From JAICJR01 sp036494715 (GTDB taxonomy: Bacteria > Actinomycetota > Thermoleophilia > Solirubrobacterales > Thermoleophilaceae): DNA of 48,997 nucleotides. A model generated the notes under the pieces. The model was not told where the DNA came from and searched no databases. It saw only the letters and a program-made list of their open reading frames with translations. The DNA lies in the NCBI GenBank assembly GCA_036494715.1, contig DASXNY010000190.1:1-48997 (forward strand), read 5' to 3'. Positions 9,429 to 17,130 of this stretch are shown here, in pieces (position 1 is the first letter of the stretch; every line of letters starts with the position of its first letter). A program made the position numbers and the translations under genes.

Positions 9429-10988
9429 ATGTCCACCATCGAAGCCCAGCCCGAGCACCAGGGGAACGGAGTCGCTCAGGCCGGCGGAAGCAGCATCCCG
9501 GTCGAGAACCCCGCCACCGGGCAGACCATCGCCACGGTGCCGGACATGGACGTGGCGCAGGTCAAGGCGCTCGTCGACCGCGGCCGGGCGGCGTTCCCGG
9601 CGTGGAACGGGCTCGGCTTCGACGGCCGCGCCGAGGTCTTCTACGAGCTGCGGCGCTGGCTGATCCAGAACCGCGACCGGGTGATCGGCACCATCGTCGA
9701 GGAGAACGGCAAGCCGCCGGACGAGGCGATGCTCACCGAGGTCGTCTACCTGGCCGACTCGCTCGGCTTCTGGGCGAAGAACGCGCCGAAGTACCTCGGC
9801 GACCAGCGGGTGAAGACACACTCGCCGCTCCTGCTCGGCAAGAAGGTGATCGTGCGCTACCGGCCCTACGGAGTGGTGGGCGTGATCGGCCCCTGGAACT
9901 ACCCGCTGACCAACAACTTCGGCGACGCGCTGCCCGCGCTCGCCGCGGGCAACAGCGTGATCCTGAAGCCGAGCGAGATCACCCCGCTCACCTCGCTGCT
10001 GATGGAGGAGGGGTTCCGCGCCGCTGGCGGCACGCCCGACGCCTTCCTCGTGGCCACCGGCCGCGGCGAGACTGGCGCGGCGCTCGTGGACAACGCGGAC
10101 ATGATCATGTTCACGGGCTCCACCACCACGGGGAAGAAGATCCTCGCGCAGGCCGCGGAGACGCTCACGCCCGTCTCGCTCGAGCTGGGCGGCAAGGACC
10201 CGATGATCGTCCTCAAGGACGCCGACCTCGAGCGCGCGGCAAACATGGCGGTGCAGTGGTCGATGTCCAACAGCGGCCAGATCTGCCAGGCCGTCGAGCG
10301 CGTGTACGTGGAGGAGCCCGTCTACGACGAGTTCGTGTCCAAGGTCGTCGATAAGACGAAGGCGCTGCGCCAGGGCGCGCCGGGCGCCGCCGGCTCGGTC
10401 GACGTGGGCGCGATGACCTTCCCGCCGCAGCTCGACAGGGTCGAGGCACACGTGAAGGACGCCCTCGCGAAGGGGGCGCGCGTCCTTACGGGCGGCAAGC
10501 GCGCCGACGGTCCGGGACGGTTTTACGAGCCGACGGTGCTCGTGGACGTCGACCACACCATGGACTGCATGACGGAGGAGACCTTCGGCCCGACGCTTCC
10601 GATCATGAAGGTGCGCGACGAGGACGAGGCAGTGCGGATGGCCAACGACTCCCGCTACGGCCTCAACTCGAGCGTGTTCACGCGGGACGTCGAGAAGGGC
10701 GAGCGGGTCGCCCGCCAGGTAGAGGCGGGCAGCACGTGCGTCAACGACGCGCTGATGAACTACCTGGCCCAGGAGGCGCCGTTCGCCGGGATGAAGGGCT
10801 CCGGGATGGGCGCGCGTCACAGCGCGATGGGGATCAGCAAGTTCGCCCAGCCTCAGACGATCCTGGTTACCCGCTTCAGCCCCAGCAAGGATCCGACCAT
10901 GTATCCCAACACGGCGAAGAAGGCCAAGATGATGGAGAAGGCCGTGGTCTTGATGTACGGCCGCAAGCGCAAGCGGAAGAAGGGGTGA
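9429..10988 (+). CDS. NAD(P)-dependent aldehyde dehydrogenase
   Basis: 519 residues. Conserved Asn155 in GPWNYPL, general-base Glu252 in LELGGKDP and catalytic Cys286 in SGQICQAVERV identify a functional ALDH superfamily member. The long, basic C-terminus (MYPNTAKKAKMMEKAV...KRKRKKG) goes beyond the usual end and resembles the tails of coniferyl/fatty-aldehyde dehydrogenase-like members that touch membranes; this reading is tentative. A strong AGGAGG ribosome site (9419-9424) precedes the ATG. It is followed 3 bp later by the OsmC gene. It oxidises an aldehyde to its acid in the cytoplasm; the substrate is not evident. Confidence 0.92.
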   Translation: MSTIEAQPEHQGNGVAQAGGSSIPVENPATGQTIATVPDMDVAQVKALVDRGRAAFPAWNGLGFDGRAEVFYELRRWLIQNRDRVIGTIVEENGKPPDEAMLTEVVYLADSLGFWAKNAPKYLGDQRVKTHSPLLLGKKVIVRYRPYGVVGVIGPWNYPLTNNFGDALPALAAGNSVILKPSEITPLTSLLMEEGFRAAGGTPDAFLVATGRGETGAALVDNADMIMFTGSTTTGKKILAQAAETLTPVSLELGGKDPMIVLKDADLERAANMAVQWSMSNSGQICQAVERVYVEEPVYDEFVSKVVDKTKALRQGAPGAAGSVDVGAMTFPPQLDRVEAHVKDALAKGARVLTGGKRADGPGRFYEPTVLVDVDHTMDCMTEETFGPTLPIMKVRDEDEAVRMANDSRYGLNSSVFTRDVEKGERVARQVEAGSTCVNDALMNYLAQEAPFAGMKGSGMGARHSAMGISKFAQPQTILVTRFSPSKDPTMYPNTAKKAKMMEKAVVLMYGRKRKRKKG

Positions 10989-10991
10989 GCG

Positions 10992-11429
10992 ATGGCTGCT
11001 GAGAGCACGGCAAATGCGGTTTGGGAAGGTGACCTCGCCCACGGCGGCGGTCGCGTCGCGCCCGCGAGCGGCGCGTTCCCCGAGCAGGAGATCACCTGGG
11101 CCTCGCGCACCTCGCGCAGTGCGGGCAAGACCTCACCCGAGGAGCTGATCGCGGCCGCGCACGCCGCCTGTTACGCGATGGCGTTCTCGCACACGCTCGC
11201 CGAGGGCGGCCATACCCCCGAGCGCGTCGAGGTGAGCGCGACGGCCACGTTCGAGGTCGAGGGCGGACCACGCATCTCGACGATGGCGCTGACGGTCCGC
11301 GGACGCGTGCCCGGGATCGACGAGTCGGCTTTTCAGGAGGCGGCCAACGCCGCCAAGGAAGGCTGCCCGGTGTCGGGCGCGCTGAAGGGCAACGTCGAGA
11401 TCACGCTCGACGCGACCCTCGAGGGCTAG
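10992..11429 (+). CDS. OsmC-family peroxiredoxin-like protein
   Basis: 145 residues, the full family length. The two reactive cysteines are Cys60 (AAHAACYAMAF) and Cys125 (AAKEGCPVSGAL), spaced as in OsmC. Such proteins reduce organic hydroperoxides with thiol donors. It follows the aldehyde dehydrogenase by 3 bp, so both probably serve detoxification of reactive carbonyl and peroxide products. Its 3' end overlaps the convergent PTH2-like gene by 29 bp. Confidence 0.93.
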   Translation: MAAESTANAVWEGDLAHGGGRVAPASGAFPEQEITWASRTSRSAGKTSPEELIAAAHAACYAMAFSHTLAEGGHTPERVEVSATATFEVEGGPRISTMALTVRGRVPGIDESAFQEAANAAKEGCPVSGALKGNVEITLDATLEG

Positions 11430-12033
11430 GCACCAGCGCGATCACGGTCTCCGTCCCCGGGGCCACCTGGGTGTGTCCTGCATCGCTGACGGTCACCGCC
11501 TCCGGGTCGTCCCGGTAGCGCTCCCACTCGGTCAAGAGCTCGCCCGGCCGGCCCGCCTCCCTCCAGGCGTCGAAGCGCTCGCGGTTGCGCTCGCCCAGTT
11601 CCTCGACGCACATCAACGCGGCGTGGCCGGCCTGCGCCATCGCCTTGCCGGCGGTGCGCATCACGCCGGGCCGGATGACGTAGGCCATCGTGGGTGAGGC
11701 GTCGTCCTCCTCGGCCACCTCCCTCGGCCGCGGGGCGTCGGTGAACGGCCGCAGCGCCGCCAGCAGCTCCGAGCGTTCCGAGCGCCTACGCGGCGGCAGG
11801 CACAGGAGCACCTCGCGCTCGACGCTGCAGGGCTCGTCGCGCTGGATCTGCCCGAACTCCTCCTCGTCCGCTCGCAGCGCGACCTTGCGCGGCCGCTCGT
11901 GCCACTCCTCGAACGGCCCGAAGCGCTCGACGCAGTCCACGGCCGCCGCGCCCGCGCTCGCCATCGCCTGCTCGAGCGAGAACGGCACCCCGCTCCGCAC
12001 GACGTAGTACATGACCCACGGGTCGTCGCTCAT
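11401..12033 (-). CDS. Tandem peptidyl-tRNA hydrolase II (PTH2)-like protein
   Basis: 210 residues made of two related halves. The C-terminal half (from about 114) is a good PTH2 domain: MAYVIRPGVMRTAGKAMAQAGHAA at its start, and AGHTQVAPGTETVIALVP at its end. The N-terminal half (from about 6) repeats the pattern: MYYVVRSGVPFSLEQAMASAGAAAVDCVERF, but lacks the AG.TQ.xPGT signature and carries an acidic stretch instead. PTH2 proteins, about 120 residues, release peptides from stalled peptidyl-tRNAs and are best known from archaea and eukaryotes. Whether this fusion keeps the activity is unknown. It overlaps the OsmC gene end by 29 bp and is followed (upstream on the strand) by the HAD gene only 10 bp away. 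Confidence 0.72.
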   Translation of the reverse strand: MSDDPWVMYYVVRSGVPFSLEQAMASAGAAAVDCVERFGPFEEWHERPRKVALRADEEEFGQIQRDEPCSVEREVLLCLPPRRRSERSELLAALRPFTDAPRPREVAEEDDASPTMAYVIRPGVMRTAGKAMAQAGHAALMCVEELGERNRERFDAWREAGRPGELLTEWERYRDDPEAVTVSDAGHTQVAPGTETVIALVPSPRGSRRA

Positions 12034-12043
12034 GACCGTGGCT

Positions 12044-12649
12044 TCAGCGGAGCTCGAGGCCGAGCAGGCGCTCGAGCTCGGGGAGCGTCGTGTCGGCGCC
12101 GCGGTGGAGGATCCCCGTGATGCCGACGGCCTCGGCGCCGGCGATGTTCTCGCGCAGGTCGTCGATGAAGACGCACTCCGAGGCGGGCAGGCCGAGCTCC
12201 GACAGGGCGAGCTCGAAGATCTCTGGGCCCGGCTTCTGCAGGCCGACCTCGCCGGAGATGACGATCGCGTCGAACAGGGAGCGCCAGTCCGCCACGTCGT
12301 AGGTCGTGGCGCCCCAGGAGTTCGAGATCACACCGGTGCGCACGCCGGCGTCATGTGCGCGCCTCAGCGCTTCGATCATCGCCTCGTCGGGACCGACCCC
12401 CGCGAACAACCGCTCCACCAGCCCGTCCGTCTCGCTGATCCCGAGGTGCGGCGCGAAGCGGGGCTCGAACTCCTCGACCGTCAGGTCGCCGCGCTCGAGT
12501 CCGCGCAGCTCCGCCAGCGCGTCGGGGTTGTCGCGGAAGGTGCGCTTGACCGTGTCCGGCGGCAGCCCCTCCGCCTCGCAGAACGCCTTGAACGAATCGA
12601 AGACGTTGGTTGTGAGGACGCCGCCGAAGTCGGTGAGCAGGCCCTTCAC
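12044..12649 (-). CDS. HAD-superfamily hydrolase (subfamily IA)
   Basis: 201 residues. Motif I LLTDFGGVL with nucleophile Asp7, motif II VISNSWG, motif III Lys in GLQKPGPEIF and motif IV VFIDDLREN; a helical cap occupies about 15-85. The second motif-I acid (normally D+2) is Gly9, as in the HAD domains related to soluble epoxide hydrolase and ACAD10, which makes ordinary phosphatase activity uncertain. The ATG overlaps the stop of the APH-kinase gene by 4 bp, so the two are coupled and probably act on one substrate. Confidence 0.9.
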   Translation of the reverse strand: MKGLLTDFGGVLTTNVFDSFKAFCEAEGLPPDTVKRTFRDNPDALAELRGLERGDLTVEEFEPRFAPHLGISETDGLVERLFAGVGPDEAMIEALRRAHDAGVRTGVISNSWGATTYDVADWRSLFDAIVISGEVGLQKPGPEIFELALSELGLPASECVFIDDLRENIAGAEAVGITGILHRGADTTLPELERLLGLELR

Positions 12650-13725
12650 GAACCGGGCGGCGGACGCTTGGTGATCTCGAGCGCCGCCTCGGCCAGCATC
12701 GGCACTCCCTTGTCGAACAGCTTCAGGTACTCGTCGTCGGTGGTGCCCATCACCCAGCGCTTGTAGTTGCCCTCCATGAACACGGCCGATTTCCAGAGGG
12801 CGAGCGCCTGGTACCAGCGCAGGTCTGAGGTCGAACGCCCGGAGAGCTCCGCGTAGCGGGCCACGAGCTCGTCGCGCTTCGGGAAGCCCTCGCGCGTCGT
12901 GACGCTCGACAGGTCGAACATCGTGCCGGTCGGGTCGTCGCGCTCGGTCCAGGTGGCGGTCATGTAGCCGAGGTCGGCGAGCGGGTCGCCGATCGTGGCC
13001 ATCTCCCAGTCGAAGATCGCCACGAGCCGCGCAGGCGCTTCCTCGGCGAACATCGTGTTGCCGAGGCGGAAGTCGCCGTGCACGATCGTCGCCTCGGGCG
13101 ACTCCGGCTTGTTCTCCGTGAGCCAGTTGAAGAGCTCCTCGACGAGCGGCAGCTCGCGCGTCTTATTGTGCTCCCAGAGACCGCCGAAGCGGCGCAGCTG
13201 GCGGTCGAGGTAGCCGCTCGGCTTGCCGAAGCCCTCGAGGCCGCAGGCGCGCCAGTCGAGCGAGTGCACGGCCACGAGCGCGCCGATCAGCTCGTCGGCG
13301 ATCTGGGCGCGGCCGTCGGGAGTGTCGAGCGCGTCGGGAATCGAGTGCGTGATCACGGCGCCGTGCGCGTACTCCATGACGTAGAAGGGCACACCGAGGA
13401 TCGACTCGTCGTCGCTCGACGCGAGCACGCGCGGCGTCACGATCCGTCCCTCCACCGCGCGCAGCAGTCGCGCCTCGCGCAGCACGTCGTGGGCCGACGG
13501 TGGTAGTGGCGGCCGCGGCGGCCGGCGCAGGACGAAGCGATCGTCGCCGCGCGTCACGAGATAGGTGACGTTCGAGTGGCCCTCGCCGATGCGCTCGGCC
13601 TCGATCGGGCCGGCGCCGAGACCGTGCTCGTCGAGGAAGGCCTCGAGCGGGTCGCGGACTATGAGGGGCGGCAGCTCCTGCTCGGCCGCCTGGGCTGGAG
13701 TATCGACGATGTCGGGTGACGCCAT
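12646..13725 (-). CDS. APH-family phosphotransferase, ACAD10/ACAD11 kinase-domain type
   Basis: 359 residues. Substrate-loop region IGEGHSNVTYLVTRGDDRFVLRRPP, Brenner motif IVHGDFRLGNTMF with catalytic Asp and Asn, and metal motif AIFDWEMATIGDPLADLGY. The last is characteristic of the kinase domain of ACAD10/11 and of bacterial relatives that sit beside acyl-CoA dehydrogenases. In mammals those domains act on 4-hydroxyacyl-CoA intermediates. With the HAD gene directly downstream the pair reproduces the HAD + APH part of ACAD10; the dehydrogenase part is not in this window. Its start faces the cupredoxin gene across 65 bp. Confidence 0.9.
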   Translation of the reverse strand: MASPDIVDTPAQAAEQELPPLIVRDPLEAFLDEHGLGAGPIEAERIGEGHSNVTYLVTRGDDRFVLRRPPRPPLPPSAHDVLREARLLRAVEGRIVTPRVLASSDDESILGVPFYVMEYAHGAVITHSIPDALDTPDGRAQIADELIGALVAVHSLDWRACGLEGFGKPSGYLDRQLRRFGGLWEHNKTRELPLVEELFNWLTENKPESPEATIVHGDFRLGNTMFAEEAPARLVAIFDWEMATIGDPLADLGYMTATWTERDDPTGTMFDLSSVTTREGFPKRDELVARYAELSGRSTSDLRWYQALALWKSAVFMEGNYKRWVMGTTDDEYLKLFDKGVPMLAEAALEITKRPPPGS

Positions 13726-13790
13726 TTGGAGGGCGGAATCCTCTCAAAAGTCGTGGGAAGAACTTCGCGGGTGACCGCGTCTTAGTTCAC

Positions 13791-14534
13791 ATGGCCCCCC
13801 GCGCCCGGCTCATCGCGATCGCGGCCGCCTGCTGGTTGTTGATGCTGGCGGGCGGCGCTCGCGCCGTCGACGATCACGGCGTCAGTATCAAGAACACGTC
13901 GTTCACTGACTCCGCGTCCGGCACGACCACGACCACAATCGTTGTAGGCGACAGCGTGACCTGGCACTGGGACGGCGCTGGCGCAGACACCACGCACACC
14001 GTCACGTCGGACAATGGGTCGGCGATGAGCTTCGACTCCGATCCGGGAGCCAACGGGACCACGAGCTTCCCAAGCCACTCGACCGGGGACACGTTCAAGG
14101 TCACGTTCCCGACCGCTGGCACCTTCACCTACCACTGCAAGGTCCACCCGACGCTGATGAAGGGCACGATCAGCGTGGTCCCGCCAAGCGGCGGCGGTGG
14201 AGGCGGTGGTGGCGGAAACGGACCGCCGCCACCACCGTCTCCAGTGCCGCCTTCCGGCGGGGTCAAGGACCGCACCGCCCCGAGCTTCAGCTCCGTCAAG
14301 GAGACGAGCAAGAAGCTGGTCTTCAGCCTGTCCGAGCCGAGCAAGGTCACGATCAAGGTGCGCAAGGGCCGCAAGGTCGTGAAGACGTTCCACATGAGCG
14401 GCAAGAAGGGCTCGAACAGCTTCAAGCTCAGCCACCGCGGGCTCAAGTCGGGCGTGAGGTACAAGGCGCTGATCAGCGCGGTGGACGGCGCGGGCAACAA
14501 GTCCGCGTCGAAGAGCGTGACCGTAAAGGTCTAG
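13791..14534 (+). CDS. Secreted blue-copper (cupredoxin) protein with C-terminal beta-sandwich
   Basis: 247 residues from ATG 13791. Signal peptide 1-25 (ALLMLAGGARA-type end). Cupredoxin domain 27-130 with a full type-1 copper set: His69 (TTHTV), Cys116, His119 and Met123 (YHCKVHPTLM). Residues 133-157 are a low-complexity Gly-then-Pro linker. The C-terminal 90 residues (DRTAPSFSSVKET...) look like a Lys-rich immunoglobulin-like or FnIII-like domain (KGRKVVKTF, AVDGAGNKS). It is exported and probably wall- or matrix-associated; it may carry electrons or hold copper outside the cell. Partner unknown. It ends 4 bp before the convergent rpiB gene. Confidence 0.85.
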   Translation: MAPRARLIAIAAACWLLMLAGGARAVDDHGVSIKNTSFTDSASGTTTTTIVVGDSVTWHWDGAGADTTHTVTSDNGSAMSFDSDPGANGTTSFPSHSTGDTFKVTFPTAGTFTYHCKVHPTLMKGTISVVPPSGGGGGGGGGNGPPPPPSPVPPSGGVKDRTAPSFSSVKETSKKLVFSLSEPSKVTIKVRKGRKVVKTFHMSGKKGSNSFKLSHRGLKSGVRYKALISAVDGAGNKSASKSVTVKV

Positions 14535-14538
14535 GCCA

Positions 14539-14982
14539 CTAGATCTCGTCGAGATGGCGGACGTTGGCGACGTCCGCTGGGTCGGCGCTCGCCGGCGCCT
14601 CGAACCACGCGTCGAGGATCTCGCCGAGCAGCGCCTCGCTCGTCGCGCGCAGCGACAGCGCGAGCACGTTCGCGTCGTTCCACCTGCGGGCGCCGGCGGC
14701 GGTCTCGGCGTCGCCGCACAGCGCGGCCCGGATGCCCGGGACCTTGTTCGCCGCGATCGAAGCGCCGGTGCCCGTCCAGCAGCAGACGATGCCCTGCTCG
14801 GCGTGGCCGTCGGCCACGTCGCGGGCGGCAGCTTCGCTGGCCCAGGCCCAGTCGTCGCGCTCGTCGTCGGCCAGCGCGCCGTGGGTCAGGGGCTCGTGGC
14901 CGCGCTTGCGCAGTTCCTCAACGACGGCGTCGGCGACGCCCGTGCGCTCGTCTGCGGCGACTGCGATTTTCACGCACGTCAT
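14539..14982 (-). CDS. rpiB: Ribose-5-phosphate isomerase B / LacA-RpiB family sugar-phosphate isomerase
   Basis: 147 residues from ATG 14982 (GTG at 14973 also possible). VKIAVAADE at the start, CCWTGTGASIAANKVPGIRAALC in the middle, with Cys in the first motif as general base, and a conserved RWNDANVLALS. It interconverts ribose-5-phosphate and ribulose-5-phosphate in the pentose phosphate pathway; the epimerase rpe lies at 32990-33670. The first motif is followed by a sequence less conserved than in classical RpiB, so a related isomerase is possible. Only 15 bp separate it from the divergent fpg start. Confidence 0.85.
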   Translation of the reverse strand: MTCVKIAVAADERTGVADAVVEELRKRGHEPLTHGALADDERDDWAWASEAAARDVADGHAEQGIVCCWTGTGASIAANKVPGIRAALCGDAETAAGARRWNDANVLALSLRATSEALLGEILDAWFEAPASADPADVANVRHLDEI

Positions 14983-14984
14983 CC

Positions 14985-14990
14985 TAGAGT
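14985..14990 (+). promoter_or_regulatory. Probable -10 of a leaderless fpg transcript
   Basis: TAGAGT lies 7 bp before the GTG start of fpg and no ribosome site fits in the 15 bp shared with the divergent rpiB gene. The spacing places transcription start at or next to the start codon. No convincing -35 is seen. Confidence 0.4.
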
Positions 14991-14997
14991 TCGACTC

Positions 14998-15846
14998 GTG
15001 CCCGAACTGCCCGAAGTAGAGATCACCGCGCGACGCCTCAACAGTGCGCTCGCGGGTCGCGGCGTGGAGTCGGTGCTCGCGCCGGGCATGGTGACGATGA
15101 AGACCTTCGACCCGCCGCTCGAGGCCCTCGCCGGCCGCGAGATCACGGCGGTCCGCCGGGCGGGCAAGATGCCGATCGTCGAGCTCGGCGACCTGTCGCT
15201 GCTGATCCACCTGATGTCTGCCGGCCGCCTGCAGCTGTTCGACAAGCACGCCTCGCTGCGCGACAAGCGCTCGCGCCTGTTGCTGCGGATCGACGACGGC
15301 CGGGAGCTGCGCCTGCGCGAATTCGGCACGCAGCAGCGCGCCTGGGCGAAGCTGCTTCCCAGCGGCAAGATCGACGAGGACGAGGCCGTGGCCACGCTCG
15401 GCCCGGAGGCCTGGCCCGCGCCACCGCTCGAGGAGTTCGCCGAGCTGATCGACCAGCCCCGCCACCTCCATCCGCTGCTGCGCGACCAGCGCACGATCGC
15501 CGGTATCGGTCGCTCGTGGGTGGACGAGATCCTCTGGGAGGCCGAGCTGTCGCCGTTCGCGCAGGGCAACCAGCTCGACGAGGCGCAGGTGGCGCGTCTG
15601 CACGGCGCGGTCGACGAGGTGCTCGGCCGCACGCTCGCCCACTACGAGGAGGTGGTCGGCGACTCGCTGCCCGACAAGGCGCCGATGCCGCTCAAGGTGC
15701 ACAAGCGCCAGGGCGAGCCCTGCCCGCGCTGCGGCACCACGCTCGCCGCCGTCTTCTTCAAGGATCACCTGACCACGTACTGCCCCAAGGAGCAGACAGG
15801 TGGCCGGGTGCTCAAGGACCGCCGCCTCTCGCGGCTGCTCAAGTAG
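14998..15846 (+). CDS. fpg: Formamidopyrimidine-DNA glycosylase (Fpg/MutM)
   Basis: 282 residues. PELPEVE at the N-terminus supplies the catalytic proline and Glu; Lys57 (RRAGKMP) is the conserved phosphate/beta-elimination lysine. It excises oxidised purines and cuts the abasic site. The C-terminal zinc finger is altered: Cys242, Cys245 and Cys262 are present at CX2CX16C spacing, but the fourth ligand position (265) is Glu in YCPKEQTGG where YCPxCQTGG is normal. The DNA-contacting QTGGRVLKDRRLSRLLK end is kept. GTG start is set by the mature proline. Peroxiredoxin bcp follows 13 bp downstream. Confidence 0.95.
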   Translation: MPELPEVEITARRLNSALAGRGVESVLAPGMVTMKTFDPPLEALAGREITAVRRAGKMPIVELGDLSLLIHLMSAGRLQLFDKHASLRDKRSRLLLRIDDGRELRLREFGTQQRAWAKLLPSGKIDEDEAVATLGPEAWPAPPLEEFAELIDQPRHLHPLLRDQRTIAGIGRSWVDEILWEAELSPFAQGNQLDEAQVARLHGAVDEVLGRTLAHYEEVVGDSLPDKAPMPLKVHKRQGEPCPRCGTTLAAVFFKDHLTTYCPKEQTGGRVLKDRRLSRLLK

Positions 15847-15859
15847 AAAGGAACCGCCC

Positions 15860-16324
15860 GTGCCCGACGTCGGCGACCCCGCACCCACCTTCGAGCTCCA
15901 GAACCAAGACGGCGAGACCGTGAAGCTGTCCGACTTCACAGGACGCACGGTCGTCCTCTACTTCTATCCGAAGGCCGACACGCCCGGCTGCACGACGCAG
16001 GCCTGCGGTATCCGCGACCGCAGCGGCGAGTACGAGGCCGCGGGCGCTGTCGTGCTGGGCGTGTCGCCGGACGAGCCGAAGGCGCTGCGCAAGTTCGCCG
16101 ACAAGTACGACCTCCCGTTCACACTGCTCTCCGACGAGGGACACAAGGTGGCGGAGGCCTACGGCGTCTGGGCCGAGAAGTCGATGTACGGGCGCAAGTA
16201 CTGGGGCAACCTCCGCAGCACGTTCGTGATCGACGGCGACGGGAAGATCACGCACGTCTTCCCGGAGGTGTCGCCGAAGACGCACGACGACGTGGTGCTC
16301 GAGGCGCTCGGCGCGGCCGCCTAG
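15860..16324 (+). CDS. bcp: Thioredoxin-dependent peroxiredoxin PrxQ/BCP
   Basis: 154 residues from GTG 15860, with AAAGGAA upstream. Peroxidatic Cys44 in YPKADTPGCTTQACGIRD and a second Cys49 five residues on, the PrxQ resolving position. It reduces hydroperoxides using thioredoxin in the cytoplasm. Placed right after fpg, it suggests a small oxidative-damage unit. It ends 10 bp before the convergent methyltransferase gene. Confidence 0.95.
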   Translation: MPDVGDPAPTFELQNQDGETVKLSDFTGRTVVLYFYPKADTPGCTTQACGIRDRSGEYEAAGAVVLGVSPDEPKALRKFADKYDLPFTLLSDEGHKVAEAYGVWAEKSMYGRKYWGNLRSTFVIDGDGKITHVFPEVSPKTHDDVVLEALGAAA

Positions 16325-16334
16325 CGCGGACCGC

Positions 16335-17072
16335 TCAGCGGCGGGTGGCGAGGAAGCCCGAGTGGCCGCGGCCGAAGTGCACCGCGCTGCCGTAGGCGCC
16401 GAGGCGACGCGCCTCGAAGCCGGCGTCGGACAGCGCGTCTAGCACGCTCTGTAGCTCGTACAGGCGCAGACGGTGCAGCTCGTCGCTGCGGCGGAAAGTG
16501 CCGTCGACCTCCCGGAAGACCGTGATGCGGCGCTCCAGCGAGCGCTTGTCGTAGTCCTCGGAGGCCTCGAGGCAGAGCAGCCAGTCAGGGCCCTCGCTCC
16601 AGTCGCGCCGGGGGCCGCCGCGCTCGCGTCCGGGCTCGGCGATGTCGAACAGGAACAGCCCGCCCGGCTCGAGCGCCTCGAACACGCGCGCGAAGATCAT
16701 CGGCAGGGTGTCGTTGCCCGCTCGCTCGTCGAAGGCGTAGTTGAGGCACTCGCCGATCGCCGCTACGGCCACGCAGGAGGGCAGCTCGGCGTCGAGCAGC
16801 GACGCGTTGACGAACTGAGCGTCGGGGGCGCGGCCACGCGCGATCTCCACCAGGTCCGGTGACACCTCGACGCCGAGCACGTCGTAACCGCTCTCGGTCA
16901 GCAGCTGCGCGGTGATGCCGCTGCCCGAGCCGAGCTCGACCGAGAGCCCCGCGTCGAAGCCCTGCCGCGCAAGCATCCTCAGCAACGCCTCTCCCCCGGC
17001 CCGAGCGAGATGGCCGAACGCCTGGTCGTGCACGTAGGCGAGATCGCGCCCGTAGAAGAGCTCCGTGTTCAT
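16335..17072 (-). CDS. Class I SAM-dependent methyltransferase
   Basis: 245 residues from ATG 17072. SAM motif I VELGSGSG (45-52) and acidic residue in VLGVEVSPDLVE (65-76), then FLFDIAEPG as motif IV region. A further in-frame ATG lies 29 codons upstream at 17159 but overlaps the divergent patatin gene, and the residues there (STREAIRSPGDHAS) are not fold-like. The acceptor substrate cannot be told from sequence; sterol or quinone enzymes are not indicated. Confidence 0.85.
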   Translation of the reverse strand: MNTELFYGRDLAYVHDQAFGHLARAGGEALLRMLARQGFDAGLSVELGSGSGITAQLLTESGYDVLGVEVSPDLVEIARGRAPDAQFVNASLLDAELPSCVAVAAIGECLNYAFDERAGNDTLPMIFARVFEALEPGGLFLFDIAEPGRERGGPRRDWSEGPDWLLCLEASEDYDKRSLERRITVFREVDGTFRRSDELHRLRLYELQSVLDALSDAGFEARRLGAYGSAVHFGRGHSGFLATRR

Positions 17073-17095
17073 GGCTGCCGAATCGTAAGGATCGC

Positions 17096-17125
17096 TTGCG
17101 TGGTCTCCCGGACTTCGGATAGCTT
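17096..17125 (+). promoter_or_regulatory. Promoter of the patatin-like gene, leaderless
   Basis: TTGCGT (17096-17101), an 18-bp spacer and TAGCTT (17120-17125), followed after 5 bp by the GTG start at 17131. No ribosome site is present, so a leaderless mRNA is likely. Confidence 0.5.
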
Positions 17126-17130
17126 CGCGC

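Noticed and set aside
14539..15948. Minus-strand frame fusing rpiB with sequence across fpg
   Set aside because: RpiB homology begins at ATG 14982 and the rest is antisense to fpg.
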